This document shows, in pieces, positions 54,018-62,687 of a stretch of DNA of 64,000 nucleotides (positions are counted from its first letter, which is position 1; each line of letters starts with the position of its first letter). Below the pieces are notes generated by a model, which was not told the origin of the DNA, ran no database searches, and saw only the letters and a program-made list of their open reading frames with translations. A program made the position numbers and the translations under genes. This DNA is from Natrinema salaciae (GTDB lineage Archaea; Halobacteriota; Halobacteria; Halobacteriales; Natrialbaceae), in contig NZ_FOFD01000003.1 in the NCBI RefSeq assembly GCF_900110865.1, positions 434,001-498,000 on the forward strand. The letters run 5' to 3'.

Positions 54018-54464
54018 GTGAGTCGCGTGTTCTTATCTGTGATTAGCCTGGCTGCAATAAGGCTAGGAATCGTTTCGTTCCGTCGAATAGTGGGTACACA
54101 ACGGTTATCCCGGCCTGGCGTGTTTCTTTCTACTGTGATAGATACGAATTCCGCTACGTCTCCCGCCTCGTTCAGCGTCGTGGCCGCGCTAGCGATGCTC
54201 TTCGGTGCGCTCGTGTTCGGCTACGGCCTCTTGCTCGTCCCGTCGTCGGTGCTGGGGGGTGTCTGGATCGCTGCGATCGGTCTCTCGCTCGCGCTTTCGG
54301 GTGTGTTCGCGACCGAGCGGGTCGGGAAGCGGTTCGCCCGCTCCGCCGCGGCCCGACGCAAGTTCTCGCTGGCGTTCGCCGTACTCGCCGTGGTCCTGCT
54401 GGTCGCGTTCGCCGCCATCAACGGAGCGAGTTTCGAGTCCGCCGCGATCGAACGCAGCGGCTGA
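54018..54464 (+). CDS. Small membrane protein, start uncertain
   Basis: 148 residues from a GTG. The GC-rich, confidently coding part begins near a GTG at 54180 or an ATG at 54195 (MLFGALVFGYGLLLV) and gives 89-94 residues with three helices (FGALVFGYGLLLVPSSV, WIAAIGLSLALSG, FAVLAVVLLVAFAAI) and a basic loop (RVGKRFARSAAARRK). The upstream 160 bp is AT-richer and may not be coding. Family unknown. Confidence 0.55.
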   Translation: MSRVFLSVISLAAIRLGIVSFRRIVGTQRLSRPGVFLSTVIDTNSATSPASFSVVAALAMLFGALVFGYGLLLVPSSVLGGVWIAAIGLSLALSGVFATERVGKRFARSAAARRKFSLAFAVLAVVLLVAFAAINGASFESAAIERSG

Positions 54465-54823
54465 ACGGCCCGTCCTGTCCGGTTCCACCGCCAGTAACTC
54501 CGGGAATGCGTCGACCGACGGCGCAGTCTGGTCAAAATATCATAATGTATTGGATATGTGAAGGTTTCCGATACACTAATGTCGGCCACTAACGTTAAAT
54601 ACAATGTCGGCAGATTCGGCCGATCGCATCACAGGGGATACGGGGGACGCACTGATCATCGCCGCACGACGATCATCATCCCTGCTGCCGACATGTACAC
54701 CCTTTCGACACCGACTTTCCAGCCGCTGCGATAGCCCGCGAGCGATCGCGCCGCCGGTTCTTCCAGACACGGGGTTCCACATTCAGGCCGACGATACAAC
54801 CCGCGTCGGCTCCTGCCGATCGT
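54465..54823. other. Intergenic stretch of 359 bp
   Basis: An AT-rich patch lies at 54530-54602. CGATACAAC (54793-54801) is a plausible TATA box for the next gene. A frame starting at 54604 has non-haloarchaeal composition and is dismissed. Confidence 0.45.
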
Positions 54824-55993
54824 ATGGACGAGCCGGACCTCGAGCGGACCGCTTTCACCGGACCGAACGCGACGTCCGAACCGGACAGCTACGCGGAGCA
54901 AGCGCGCCGGCGCGCGGAAACCGAACGCGAGGCCGTCGAGTGGGCCGTCGACGAACTCGCGTCGATGATCGCCGACGCGAGCGTCGACCTCGAACCGTTG
55001 CTCGAGTACGCACGCCGCAGTCGAGAGAGCATGCCCGATCGGCACGTGCGGGCGTACGAGGCGATGGCCGGAACCTTGGACGTCGATACGGCCGTTTACG
55101 ACGTCTACGCCTTCGCGTACAGCGACCTCTGTGACGAACTGGCCGACGAGCCGGCCGCCGATCCCTCGAGAGGGTGTACGAACGTGCTCGTGTCGCCGCC
55201 GCGGGCCGCCGGGGACGCCCCGCTCGTACTCAAGAACCGTGACATCGCGGGACGGGGTGTCCGTCCCAAATCCGTCGTCGAACAGCCGGCGATCGGCGAC
55301 TTCCACGGCTTTCTCACGGTCGATACCTGCGGCACGGTCATGCTCTACAAGGGCGTCAACGATCGGGGGCTCGTCGCGGCGAACACGTACATCGACGCGA
55401 ACCGGGACGATCTCGAGCCCGAGGACCAGCTCCGGAACGGCACCGTCGTCAGGCGGCTCCTCGAGGAATGTGCCACCGTCGCGGCGGCTCGTTCCCTGCT
55501 CGAGTCGCTCCCGGCGCGACGGCTGATGGCGCAGACGCTCTTTCTGGCCGACGGGACCGACGCCGCGTTGCTCGAGGTGAATCCGCTCGCGGAGCGGCTC
55601 GTCGTCGACGACGCGGACGCCGTCACCCGAACGAACCACTTCGTGCTGTCGCGTTCGGACGAGACGGAGAGTTCGCGACGCCGACGGGAGCGAGCGACGA
55701 CGCTGCTCGAGGCGGAGACCGAGCTCGATCGGGGCACGCTCTGGCGGATCGCGAGGGATCACGAACACGGGCCGGGCGACGAGTCGATCTGCCGGCATCC
55801 GGAGCCGGACACGGACGACTACGCCGTCGGGCAGCTGACGACCGCGAGCGCGGCGGTGTTCGACGGGGGATCGCCGACCGTGGAGGTCGTCGTGGGCAAC
55901 CCCTGCGAGACCGAGCCGACGCAGTGTGCCTTCGGCGACGAGCTCCCGATGGCTCTCCGGACGGGAGCGCGGTGGCTCGAGCGGCTTCGGTGA
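54824..55993 (+). CDS. C45-family Ntn hydrolase (acyl-CoA:6-APA acyltransferase-like)
   Basis: 389 residues. A helical propiece of about 117 residues precedes the nucleophile Cys118 in SRGCTNVLVSPPRA, followed by LVLKNRDIAGRG, FLTVDTCGTVMLYKGVNDRG and TRTNHFVLS. Autocleavage before the Cys would release the active Ntn hydrolase. Members hydrolyse or transfer acyl groups on amides; the haloarchaeal substrate is unknown. TATA-like CGATACAAC is 27 bp upstream. Confidence 0.88.
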   Translation: MDEPDLERTAFTGPNATSEPDSYAEQARRRAETEREAVEWAVDELASMIADASVDLEPLLEYARRSRESMPDRHVRAYEAMAGTLDVDTAVYDVYAFAYSDLCDELADEPAADPSRGCTNVLVSPPRAAGDAPLVLKNRDIAGRGVRPKSVVEQPAIGDFHGFLTVDTCGTVMLYKGVNDRGLVAANTYIDANRDDLEPEDQLRNGTVVRRLLEECATVAAARSLLESLPARRLMAQTLFLADGTDAALLEVNPLAERLVVDDADAVTRTNHFVLSRSDETESSRRRRERATTLLEAETELDRGTLWRIARDHEHGPGDESICRHPEPDTDDYAVGQLTTASAAVFDGGSPTVEVVVGNPCETEPTQCAFGDELPMALRTGARWLERLR

Positions 55994-56048
55994 CCGAACG
56001 CGTGCGCGAGCCGGAGACGCTGAATAATCGGCGCGACGACACGAGGGT

Positions 56049-56348
56049 ATGGACAGTCACCTGCGACGACTCGTCGTCGATCCCGCGGCGTTTTTCGAGC
56101 GCGCGTCGCCCTCGACGTCGGCGTCGGCCGGCGTACTCGTGGCGGTCGGTATCGTCTGTCTGGGGGCCTTTCAGCCGGTGCTCTCGCTGCTCCGGTCGCC
56201 GGTGATCCCCGACGAGGCGGTCTTCGACGCGTTTCCACCGATCCGATACGTTACCGCGGGCTGGGACGTGTCGCTTCCGGGGGCCGTCGGATTGCTGCTC
56301 GGCGGCCTGTTCGCTGTACCGACGATACTCGTTCTCGGCCCGATCTAG
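56049..56348 (+). CDS. Small membrane protein, possibly a shortened YIP1-like protein
   Basis: 99 residues. The opening LRRLVVDPAAFFERASPS resembles the N-terminus of haloarchaeal YIP1-domain proteins, which are usually about twice as long. Two hydrophobic segments (about 27-50 and 77-98) follow. It ends head-on in a 4-bp overlap with the stop of the convergent gshA-type gene. It may be a natural short form or a truncation. Confidence 0.6.
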   Translation: MDSHLRRLVVDPAAFFERASPSTSASAGVLVAVGIVCLGAFQPVLSLLRSPVIPDEAVFDAFPPIRYVTAGWDVSLPGAVGLLLGGLFAVPTILVLGPI

Positions 56349-57460
56349 GGCGTCCGAACGCGACGTCGCTCGAGGTCGGCCTCGAGCCGATCGGCGGCCC
56401 GAAGCCGCAGTTTCTTCGCCCGCCGTTCGGTGATTCTCGAGTCGGGGTGCCGATCCGCGAGCGGGTCGTACGCCGACGGTTCGAATCCGAGTCCGCGGAG
56501 GTATCGCCGGACGCTCGAGTCCCCGAGCCCGTCGTGGATGGCCGCGTCGGTGATCGACTCGACGGTGTCGAACTTGGGGAGTCGGAGCGGGCCGTCAGTG
56601 ACTGCGTTCGAGTCGATAATCGCGTCCGACGCCGTCGGGATCGCCGATCCGTCGACGACCGTGCCGCGGGCGTCCGCGCGGGAGACGATCGATCGCACCG
56701 CCTCCGCGAGCCGGAGTACCTGACTCGGCAGGGCCGCGTCGGGCGAGCGCCACTCCACGGTCGGCATCGCTTTTCGCAGACGGACCGGGTTCCAGACCGC
56801 GTCGTAGGGGGCGAACTCGTCGTCGAACGCGTCCGGATCGACGCCGCGCTCGAGTGCGCGCTCGCGGAACACGCCGTGGGCGGTCTCGAGCCGCTGCTCC
56901 CACTCGGCGACGCTGTCGACGTAGGGCCACAGATGGCCCTGTTCGGGACAGGTCTCGTAACACGAGCAACGGTAGAGGAACGGCCGGGCGCACTCGAGGA
57001 TGCGTTCGCCGCGGTGGTGGGCGGCGCTGGTGACCAGCGCGAAGGCGGGGTCGATCGCGGTCAGGGCGTTGAGCTGGTCGGCGACGTTCGACTGCTCGAA
57101 GTGAACGTGCGTCCCGGCACAGAACCGGGCGTCGTCGAACGTCGGCCCGACGATCCGTCGCTGCAGGTCGGTCCCCACCTTCTCGCGGTACGGAACGTCG
57201 GCGGGCGCTGCGTACAGCGGCGTCGCGAGCGGAACGAGCCGCTTGTTCCGCTCGCGCGCCGCATCGGCGACGCGACCGATCCGACGGGGCAGCTCCTCGC
57301 GGAGTTCGGCCATCGACTCGCACGGGGTTGTCTTGATCTCGAGCATCGGCTCGACGAACTCGGGATCGACCTGTTCCGAGACGTCGAGCAGTGTGTCGGG
57401 CGGGACTAGATCGCCGTCGTCGTCGACGACCCAGTACTCCACCTCGAGGCTGGTTTTCAT
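56345..57460 (-). CDS. gshA: Glutamate-cysteine ligase type 2 (GCS2 family)
   Basis: 371 residues from MKTSLEVEYWVVDDDG. The GCS2 signature is LEVEYWVV (metal-binding Glu residues), FVEPMLEIKTTPCESM, FCAGTHVHFEQSN and MPTVEWRSPDAALPSQVLRL. It joins glutamate and cysteine to gamma-glutamylcysteine, the main low-molecular-weight thiol of haloarchaea. Other GCS2-like carboxylate-amine ligases exist, so activity is likely but not certain. Its stop overlaps the convergent membrane-protein gene. Confidence 0.85.
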   Translation of the reverse strand: MKTSLEVEYWVVDDDGDLVPPDTLLDVSEQVDPEFVEPMLEIKTTPCESMAELREELPRRIGRVADAARERNKRLVPLATPLYAAPADVPYREKVGTDLQRRIVGPTFDDARFCAGTHVHFEQSNVADQLNALTAIDPAFALVTSAAHHRGERILECARPFLYRCSCYETCPEQGHLWPYVDSVAEWEQRLETAHGVFRERALERGVDPDAFDDEFAPYDAVWNPVRLRKAMPTVEWRSPDAALPSQVLRLAEAVRSIVSRADARGTVVDGSAIPTASDAIIDSNAVTDGPLRLPKFDTVESITDAAIHDGLGDSSVRRYLRGLGFEPSAYDPLADRHPDSRITERRAKKLRLRAADRLEADLERRRVRTP

Positions 57461-57776
57461 GGATGTCTCCGTTGGCGTGGTGACGATGGTGTGGCCCTCG
57501 AGCACGCCGTCACCGGGCCACGACTGGCGGTCGGCGGCGGTGATCGACGTCGACGTCCGCAGTTCGGACCCCGCCGCCGTCCGTTCAGTAGTCGGTCTCC
57601 TGTTGGATGCGAAGGTAGGAACGAGCTACGCCAATGAATTGAGCCTGCGTGCGCAGGTTGTGTCGTCCGTTAGCAGCGTGAATGCCGGGACGTCCAGACC
57701 CACTAACACTGATGTTACGTGGTGGCTCCGGGGTTGCTGCTGGTTTGATACCCCTGCGGTAACACTTTGTGACTGC
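57461..57776. other. Intergenic stretch of 316 bp
   Basis: Divergent promoter region of the gshA-type gene and the FAD enzyme gene. It contains a hairpin CCTGCG-TG-CGCAGG (57644-57657). No gene is seen. Confidence 0.5.
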
Positions 57777-58385
57777 ATGAGCGACGAGACGACTGCGGAC
57801 GACGCGACAGTGATCGTTGTCGGCGGCGGCCCCGCCGGACTGAGTGCTGCCCTCTTTACCGCGAAGAACGGCCTCGAGACGACTGTCTTCGATACCGACG
57901 AGACGTGGATGCACAAGGCACACCTGTTCAACTACCTCGGGATCGGCTCGGTCGGCGGCAGCGAGTTCATGGCGACGGCCCGCCAGCAGGTCGACGACTT
58001 CGGCGCCGACCGTCGACAGGGAGAGGCCGTGACCGCCGTGAGCGAAGCCGGCGATGGGTTCGTGGTCGAGACCGAGGCGGACGAGTACGAAGCCGACTTC
58101 GTCGTCCTCGCGACGGGCGCGAACCGCGAACTCGCCGAAGACCTCGGCTGTGACCGCACCGACGAGGGGACCGTCGACGTCGGCGTGGAGATGGAGACCA
58201 GCGTCGAGGGCGCGTACGCGACCGGTGCGATGGTCCGCGCCGAGGAATGGCAGGCCGCGATCGCCGTCGGCGACGGGGCCGCCGCAGCACTCAACATCCT
58301 CTCGACCGTACGTGGCGAACACTACCACGACTTCGACGTTCCCGCGGACGCCGAGCGCGTCTTCGGGGAACACGTCGCGGAGTAA
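57777..58385 (+). CDS. Thioredoxin-reductase-like FAD protein without a CxxC motif
   Basis: 202 residues from MSDETTADD. One dinucleotide-binding fold: VIVVGGGPAGLSAALFTAKNG, VFDTDETWMHKAH, VVLATGANRELAED and the second FAD motif GVEMETSVEGAYATGAMV. The length is two thirds of a thioredoxin reductase, and the NAD(P) domain with its CxxC pair is absent, so it cannot reduce thioredoxin in the usual way. It precedes a ring-cleaving-type dioxygenase and a hydrolase by about 50 bp. Confidence 0.85.
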   Translation: MSDETTADDATVIVVGGGPAGLSAALFTAKNGLETTVFDTDETWMHKAHLFNYLGIGSVGGSEFMATARQQVDDFGADRRQGEAVTAVSEAGDGFVVETEADEYEADFVVLATGANRELAEDLGCDRTDEGTVDVGVEMETSVEGAYATGAMVRAEEWQAAIAVGDGAAAALNILSTVRGEHYHDFDVPADAERVFGEHVAE

Positions 58386-58436
58386 TCGCCGCGACGACTC
58401 CACGACCGGTCGGAGCCACCATCGATCCAAGTCACC

Positions 58437-59060
58437 ATGTCTAACGAATCCACCAATCCGATCACGCCGGAACTGCCCGACAGCCCCGTCCACACGACGG
58501 GTACCGACCACATCACCATCTGGGGGAGCAACGAGGCGGACACGATCGCGTTCTATCAGGACGTGCTCGGCATGCCGCTGGTGCTTCGCCAGCCGAACCT
58601 CGACGACCCCTCGCAGACCCACCTCTTCTTCGATACGGGCGACGGTCGCATCCTCACTTTCTTCGTCAGCGACGACCGGCCGTCGAACCGTCGCGGGCAG
58701 CGCGGCGGCGTCGGCGCTGTCCACCACCTCTGTTTCAGCGTCGATCCCGACGAATACGAGGACACGATGGACGCCCTCGAGGACGCAGGTCACCAGTACA
58801 ACGTCTTCGACCGGGGCATCTTCCACTCGATCTACACGACGGACAACAACGGCCTCGTCATCGAATTATCGACGGACAAGTACGAGGTGCCCGACGACCG
58901 CCGCGGCGAAGTGCTCGCCAAGGCGCAGGAACTCCGCGAGGAAGACGGTGCCGAGTACGCCAAAGACGAGCACCTCCGCGGTGCCATCGAGGCGCTGGGC
59001 CTCGAACTCGTCGAACACGATCTCCCCGACGCCAGCGCCGGCGTCGGTGGTGTCGAATGA
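58437..59060 (+). CDS. VOC-family (glyoxalase/ring-cleaving dioxygenase-like) protein
   Basis: 207 residues. First beta-alpha-beta module with metal His in TGTDHITIWG and second module with VHHLCFSV and the ligand Glu in NGLVIELSTDKYEVP. Like MhqO/MhqA-type hydroquinone dioxygenases, it is followed by a carboxylesterase. The stop overlaps the next start (ATGA). It probably opens quinol rings or handles a related electrophile; the substrate is inferred from context only. Confidence 0.82.
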   Translation: MSNESTNPITPELPDSPVHTTGTDHITIWGSNEADTIAFYQDVLGMPLVLRQPNLDDPSQTHLFFDTGDGRILTFFVSDDRPSNRRGQRGGVGAVHHLCFSVDPDEYEDTMDALEDAGHQYNVFDRGIFHSIYTTDNNGLVIELSTDKYEVPDDRRGEVLAKAQELREEDGAEYAKDEHLRGAIEALGLELVEHDLPDASAGVGGVE

Positions 59061-59710
59061 GCGCCGATGCCGGTGCCAACGGACCGCACCAGAATCAGCC
59101 CCTCGTCACGGGCGGGACGGACCTCGCGGACGCCGAGGCGGCGCTCGTCCTCACTCACGGCCGCGGCGCGACCGCTCGCGGAATGGTCCAGATGGCCGAC
59201 GAGCTCCATCACCGGGGCGTCGCCGTCCTCGCCCCGCAGGCGGCCCGTCAGACCTGGTACCCAAACTCGTTTCTCGCACCCGTCGATCGCAACGAGCCGG
59301 GTCGGAGTTCGGGCCTGCAAGCGATCCGCGACGCGATCGGCGAGGCCAACGACGCCGGGATTCCGACCGAGCGCGTCGCGCTGATCGGCTTCTCGCAGGG
59401 TGCCTGTCTCGCGAGCGAGTTCCTCGCCCGTAATCCGCGACGATACGGCGGCCTCGCCGCCCTCAGCGGCGGACTCATCGGCGAGGAACTCGACGACGAG
59501 TACCCCGGCGACCTCGAGGGAACGACGGTCTTCCTCGGCTGTAGCGACGTCGATCCGCACATTCCCGAGCAGCGCGTCCACGACACGGCCGACGTCTTCG
59601 AGTCGATGAGCGCCGACGTGACGAAACGACTCTACCAGGGGATGGGGCACGGCATCAACGAGGACGAGATGGCGTTCGTCTCGGAGATGGTCGCTGATCT
59701 GGTCGACTGA
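59057..59710 (+). CDS. Phospholipase/carboxylesterase (MhqD/YpfH-like alpha/beta hydrolase)
   Basis: 217 residues. LTHGRGATARGMVQMAD forms the oxyanion region, nucleophile Ser in IGFSQGACLASEF (about residue 112), and Asp/His toward the end (GCSDVDPHIPEQ and QGMGHGINEDEM). The start overlaps the VOC gene stop. In bacteria this hydrolase type is paired with ring-cleaving dioxygenases in quinone-stress operons. Confidence 0.9.
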   Translation: MSADAGANGPHQNQPLVTGGTDLADAEAALVLTHGRGATARGMVQMADELHHRGVAVLAPQAARQTWYPNSFLAPVDRNEPGRSSGLQAIRDAIGEANDAGIPTERVALIGFSQGACLASEFLARNPRRYGGLAALSGGLIGEELDDEYPGDLEGTTVFLGCSDVDPHIPEQRVHDTADVFESMSADVTKRLYQGMGHGINEDEMAFVSEMVADLVD

Positions 59711-59721
59711 ACACACCGTAC

Positions 59722-59928
59722 TAGCAGAACCTCCGAATTGGGCTGCACAATTGCATGAGGGTCAGTGAGATAAACTAGGTCCGTGCGGAGTTCTGCGGTT
59801 TCGACTGATTCTACGCAAATCTGCATCAGATCGTGTAATAATCCTGTATTGCTGTCCAATTTGAACTGCGCCCCAATTGTGCCAAGGACATCGTCCGAGA
59901 TGACCGGCTGCCATTCGGTAGGCCTCAT
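59722..59928 (-). CDS. Possible truncated small protein
   Basis: A frame starting MRPTEWQPVISDDVLGTIG continues through LDSNTGLLHDLMQICVESVE and then runs into the antisense of the hydrolase gene (formal stop at 59632). The first 65 residues look coding and a weak TATA-like element is 25 bp upstream, but the tail is shadow sequence. Perhaps the remnant of a gene cut by rearrangement; the end given is only where the convincing part stops. Confidence 0.25.
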
Positions 59929-60020
59929 ATTCTCACCATCTCTCTCAAATTAGATTGAAGATACAGCAAATAGACCATCTCGTGACATACACCATTAATT
60001 ACCTCCAACAATAAATAAAC

Positions 60021-60031
60021 TATTTATTTTT
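60021..60031 (+). promoter_or_regulatory. TATA box
   Basis: TATTTATTTTT centred about 28 bp upstream of the hydrolase ATG; supports a leaderless transcript. Confidence 0.6.
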
Positions 60032-60054
60032 ATGGCACCGTTTTCAACTCAGGT

Positions 60055-61347
60055 ATGGGTGGTCTGGGCGGGGGTAAGATGGAAGCACGGAAGTTCGCAA
60101 GACGGTTCATCGATAGAAGGTTTACCGACGCGGCCAGCATGCTGACCGATGACGGCCATTCGGCCATCATGGATTCTTTCCCCGATTCACTCGCGGAAGA
60201 AGGAATGGACTCCGAGGAGGTTCTCGAACAGTGTTGGTGGGGACTCCACGGGCAGTACGGTGAGCCGGAGGCGGTGGACGAGCTAACTGTTCACGACGGC
60301 AACCAGGCCACTGTCACGTTCGCTTTCGAGAACGGAACTGAAACCGCGACCCTGAACCTTACTGGTAAGAGCATCTCCGATTTTACGTTTACGCCTACAT
60401 ACGAATCACCAGCCTATGCCGACGAAGACGCATTGACCGAGCACGAAGTGACCGTCGACACTGGGGATGTGGCCCTCAACGGACTGCTCACAGTTCCCGA
60501 AGGAAGGACTCCAGTCCCGGGCGTTGTGCTTGTCCACGGAGCCGGCGTACATGATCCGGATGGCACGGTGGGCAATTCGAAAATCCTGAAGGACATCTCG
60601 TTGGGACTCGCCAGCGAGGGAGTTGCCTCACTCCGCTACGAAAAACGCCTCGCCAACCACGAGATCCCCGACGATGCGCTCACCTTGGATACAGTAGTAA
60701 CCGACGACGCAGTCGCGGCAGTTGACCGACTCGCTGCTTTCGATGACGTTCACCAGGATTCGCTGTTCGTCGCCGGTCACAGTCAGGGCGGAATGTGCGC
60801 CCCACGCATCGCCGACCGTCACGGTGGTCTTGCGGGCGTTGTGAACCTCGACGGTTCTCCTGAGCCGAACCTTCCCCCAGAGCACGCCGACATTATCCGA
60901 TACGAGTTCGAGATTGACGGCGACCTCAACGAGGAGCAGGCGGCTCGAGTAGAGAGGGACCGCGAGACGCTCCGGCGAATCGCTGAGGGCGAGTTTGACG
61001 ACGAGAAGATTATGGGTCGTCCGGGTGCCTGGCATCGGAGCCTACGGGAGTACGACCCTGTGTCTACCGCCAGCGACCTCCACGTACCTACACTCGCCCT
61101 GACGACGTTTAGTGCCGACGAGGAGACGCAGCCCGAACTCGCCGCCTTCTTCCGGACCCGCTACGAGACCTGGCTGGATGCTGATCTCCCTGAGGGAAGC
61201 CACGTCGAATGTTATACGAACGTGGACCATTATTTCCAGTCGATCACGCCGCCAGCAACCCCGCACAGCCTATACTTCGGTGGCAACGTCGCTGAGACCG
61301 TTATCGATGATTTAAATAAGTGGATTCAGGGAGTCAGCACCCAGTGA
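60055..61347 (+). CDS. Alpha/beta hydrolase with an N-terminal DUF3887-like domain
   Basis: 430 residues. Residues about 8-115 (RKFARRFIDRRFTDAASMLT, LEQCWWGLHGQYGEPEAVDE) resemble the DUF3887/NTF2-like module. The hydrolase domain has VVLVHGAGVHDPDGT, nucleophile Ser in FVAGHSQGGM (about 243) and a C-terminal His in TNVDHYFQ. It is like the bacterial two-domain esterases of unclear substrate. Codon usage and GC are lower than in flanking genes, and both flanks are AT-rich, suggesting horizontal acquisition. Confidence 0.88.
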   Translation: MGGLGGGKMEARKFARRFIDRRFTDAASMLTDDGHSAIMDSFPDSLAEEGMDSEEVLEQCWWGLHGQYGEPEAVDELTVHDGNQATVTFAFENGTETATLNLTGKSISDFTFTPTYESPAYADEDALTEHEVTVDTGDVALNGLLTVPEGRTPVPGVVLVHGAGVHDPDGTVGNSKILKDISLGLASEGVASLRYEKRLANHEIPDDALTLDTVVTDDAVAAVDRLAAFDDVHQDSLFVAGHSQGGMCAPRIADRHGGLAGVVNLDGSPEPNLPPEHADIIRYEFEIDGDLNEEQAARVERDRETLRRIAEGEFDDEKIMGRPGAWHRSLREYDPVSTASDLHVPTLALTTFSADEETQPELAAFFRTRYETWLDADLPEGSHVECYTNVDHYFQSITPPATPHSLYFGGNVAETVIDDLNKWIQGVSTQ

Positions 61348-61628
61348 CCATCACATGACGGGTTAGTCCACGAGGGCACTGCGTGAACCGATTCGGAGGG
61401 TTTCGTCTCGAAGAACTCCCTGGCTGGTGTGGCCGATTATACTATACTGCCCTAGTAGTCCGTAGTGTACTTCATGAACAGCCGAGTAATACTCAAGCAG
61501 TAGTCTTATTATTGATATAATAAACTCAAAACGGTTAGCACGGGGCTACTGATGTGTGTTGAAACGATTGACAATAATTAGTATCGCAGGTGCAATTGTC
61601 GATTCACGGGTACTGCTAAAGAGGCGCG
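61348..61628. other. AT-rich intergenic stretch of 281 bp with an inverted repeat
   Basis: No gene. TTATTAT-TGAT-ATAATAA (61506-61523) is a perfect 7-bp dyad that could be a weak transcript end for the flanking convergent genes. GACAAT/ATTGTC occurs near 61574-61600. Confidence 0.5.
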
Positions 61629-62048
61629 TCAGCGGATGACGGTCACGGGGACCGGGGAGCGGCGGACGATCTTTTCGGCGACGCTCCCGAGCAGGATCCG
61701 GGAGAGCCCTTCCCGCCCGTGGCTCCCGATTACGACGTGATCGATCTCGTCGTTCTCGTCGGCGAACGAGACGATCTCGCGGGCGGGATCCCCGACGGCG
61801 GTCTCGGTTCGGAACTCCCTGTCCGAGTCGCCGATCAGGTCCGCGATCTCCCCCGGGAGTTTCTTGGAGACCTTCTTCTCGCGCTCCCGAAACATCTCCC
61901 GGACGATCTCGATACCGGCCTCCGTGGAGCCGTCCGCCGCGTCGATGACGCGCAACAGTACGATCTCCTCGTCGGAATACGTGGTGAACGCGTGTTCGAC
62001 CGCTTTCCGTGCGGGCTCGGAGCCGTCGTACGCGACGAGGATCGCCAT
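61629..62048 (-). CDS. Universal stress protein (UspA family)
   Basis: 139 residues, the standard size. The ATP-binding motif G-x2-G-x9-G-S is intact in GSHGREGLSRILLGSVAEK, followed by VRRSPVPVTVIR; the N-terminus ILVAYDGSEPARKAVEHA is typical. Nucleotide-binding Usp proteins respond to stress. The start is fixed by the TATA box about 26 bp upstream (leaderless). Confidence 0.95.
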   Translation of the reverse strand: MAILVAYDGSEPARKAVEHAFTTYSDEEIVLLRVIDAADGSTEAGIEIVREMFREREKKVSKKLPGEIADLIGDSDREFRTETAVGDPAREIVSFADENDEIDHVVIGSHGREGLSRILLGSVAEKIVRRSPVPVTVIR

Positions 62049-62069
62049 ACGTGTTGTACATCCTTCAGG

Positions 62070-62077
62070 AATATAAA
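62070..62077 (-). promoter_or_regulatory. TATA box of the UspA gene
   Basis: AATATAAA on the plus strand (TTTATATT on the minus strand), 22-29 bp upstream of the ATG. Confidence 0.65.
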
Positions 62078-62257
62078 CCCGAGCGACGAGCCGATCGAAA
62101 GAAGAGTGCTCGTTCTCGGACTGGCGCGACCGCCCGCGAGAGCGGATACCCGTCGATCGTCGCGGTTGCTACTTCTCGGGTCGACCGGCGGCGCTCCTCC
62201 TTCGTGTCCTCGTCGACCGAGAGGCGAGCTACCGCTCCTCGACGACAGCGAGCGGAG

Positions 62258-62443
62258 TCACGTATCAGCGTAGAACCTGGCGAGGCCGCAGTCGGGACAG
62301 ATGTAGCAGGTCAGGAACGATCCTTTCAGGTCGAGCGCTCCGAGGAGACCGCCGCCCGAACCGATTCGGATTCCGTCGCCGCGGTAGGTCGTTTTGTGTT
62401 TCGTTTCGCCCATCTCGACGCCACAATCCGGACAAGATGGCAT
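62258..62443 (-). CDS. Small zinc-ribbon protein
   Basis: 61 residues from MPSCPDCGVEMGETKHK. Two CxxC pairs (CPDCGVEM near the start, CPDCGLARF near the end) form a zinc ribbon around a Gly-rich middle (IRIGSGGGLLGALDLKG). It is a distant paralog of the 69-residue protein at 29048-29257. TATA-like CGTATTATG about 27 bp upstream supports the short start rather than a longer in-frame version. Confidence 0.75.
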   Translation of the reverse strand: MPSCPDCGVEMGETKHKTTYRGDGIRIGSGGGLLGALDLKGSFLTCYICPDCGLARFYADT

Positions 62444-62687
62444 ACGTGGACGACTCGCGCTGGTGTCACATAATACGATAGTACTGATTTTAATTGAGTC
62501 TGTACCAGTGGCTGCAGTAACGCGCCCACATCGGTAACGAATCGTGTCGAACGTCTTTCGCTCGGGTCGCTTCACGACGACTCGCGCAAAAACTTCGATG
62601 AAAAAGTCGCTCGCACCCCGACTCGCGACCGACGGCCGCTTGTCCTTTCGTAGCGCGAAGCGCCCCGAATTCGTTCTCTCGCGGCTG

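Larger units (their letters stand above)
59711..60054. other. AT-rich intergenic stretch of 344 bp
   Basis: The sequence is clearly AT-rich (for example ATAAATAAACTATTTATTTT near 60011), unlike its surroundings. It ends with a TATA box 28 bp before the next gene. A minus-strand frame is listed separately with low confidence. Confidence 0.5.

Noticed and set aside
54604-55134. Plus-strand frame starting MSADSADRITG
   Set aside because: Runs out of phase into the C45 acyltransferase gene, with Arg/Ser-rich composition; the downstream gene has its own promoter.
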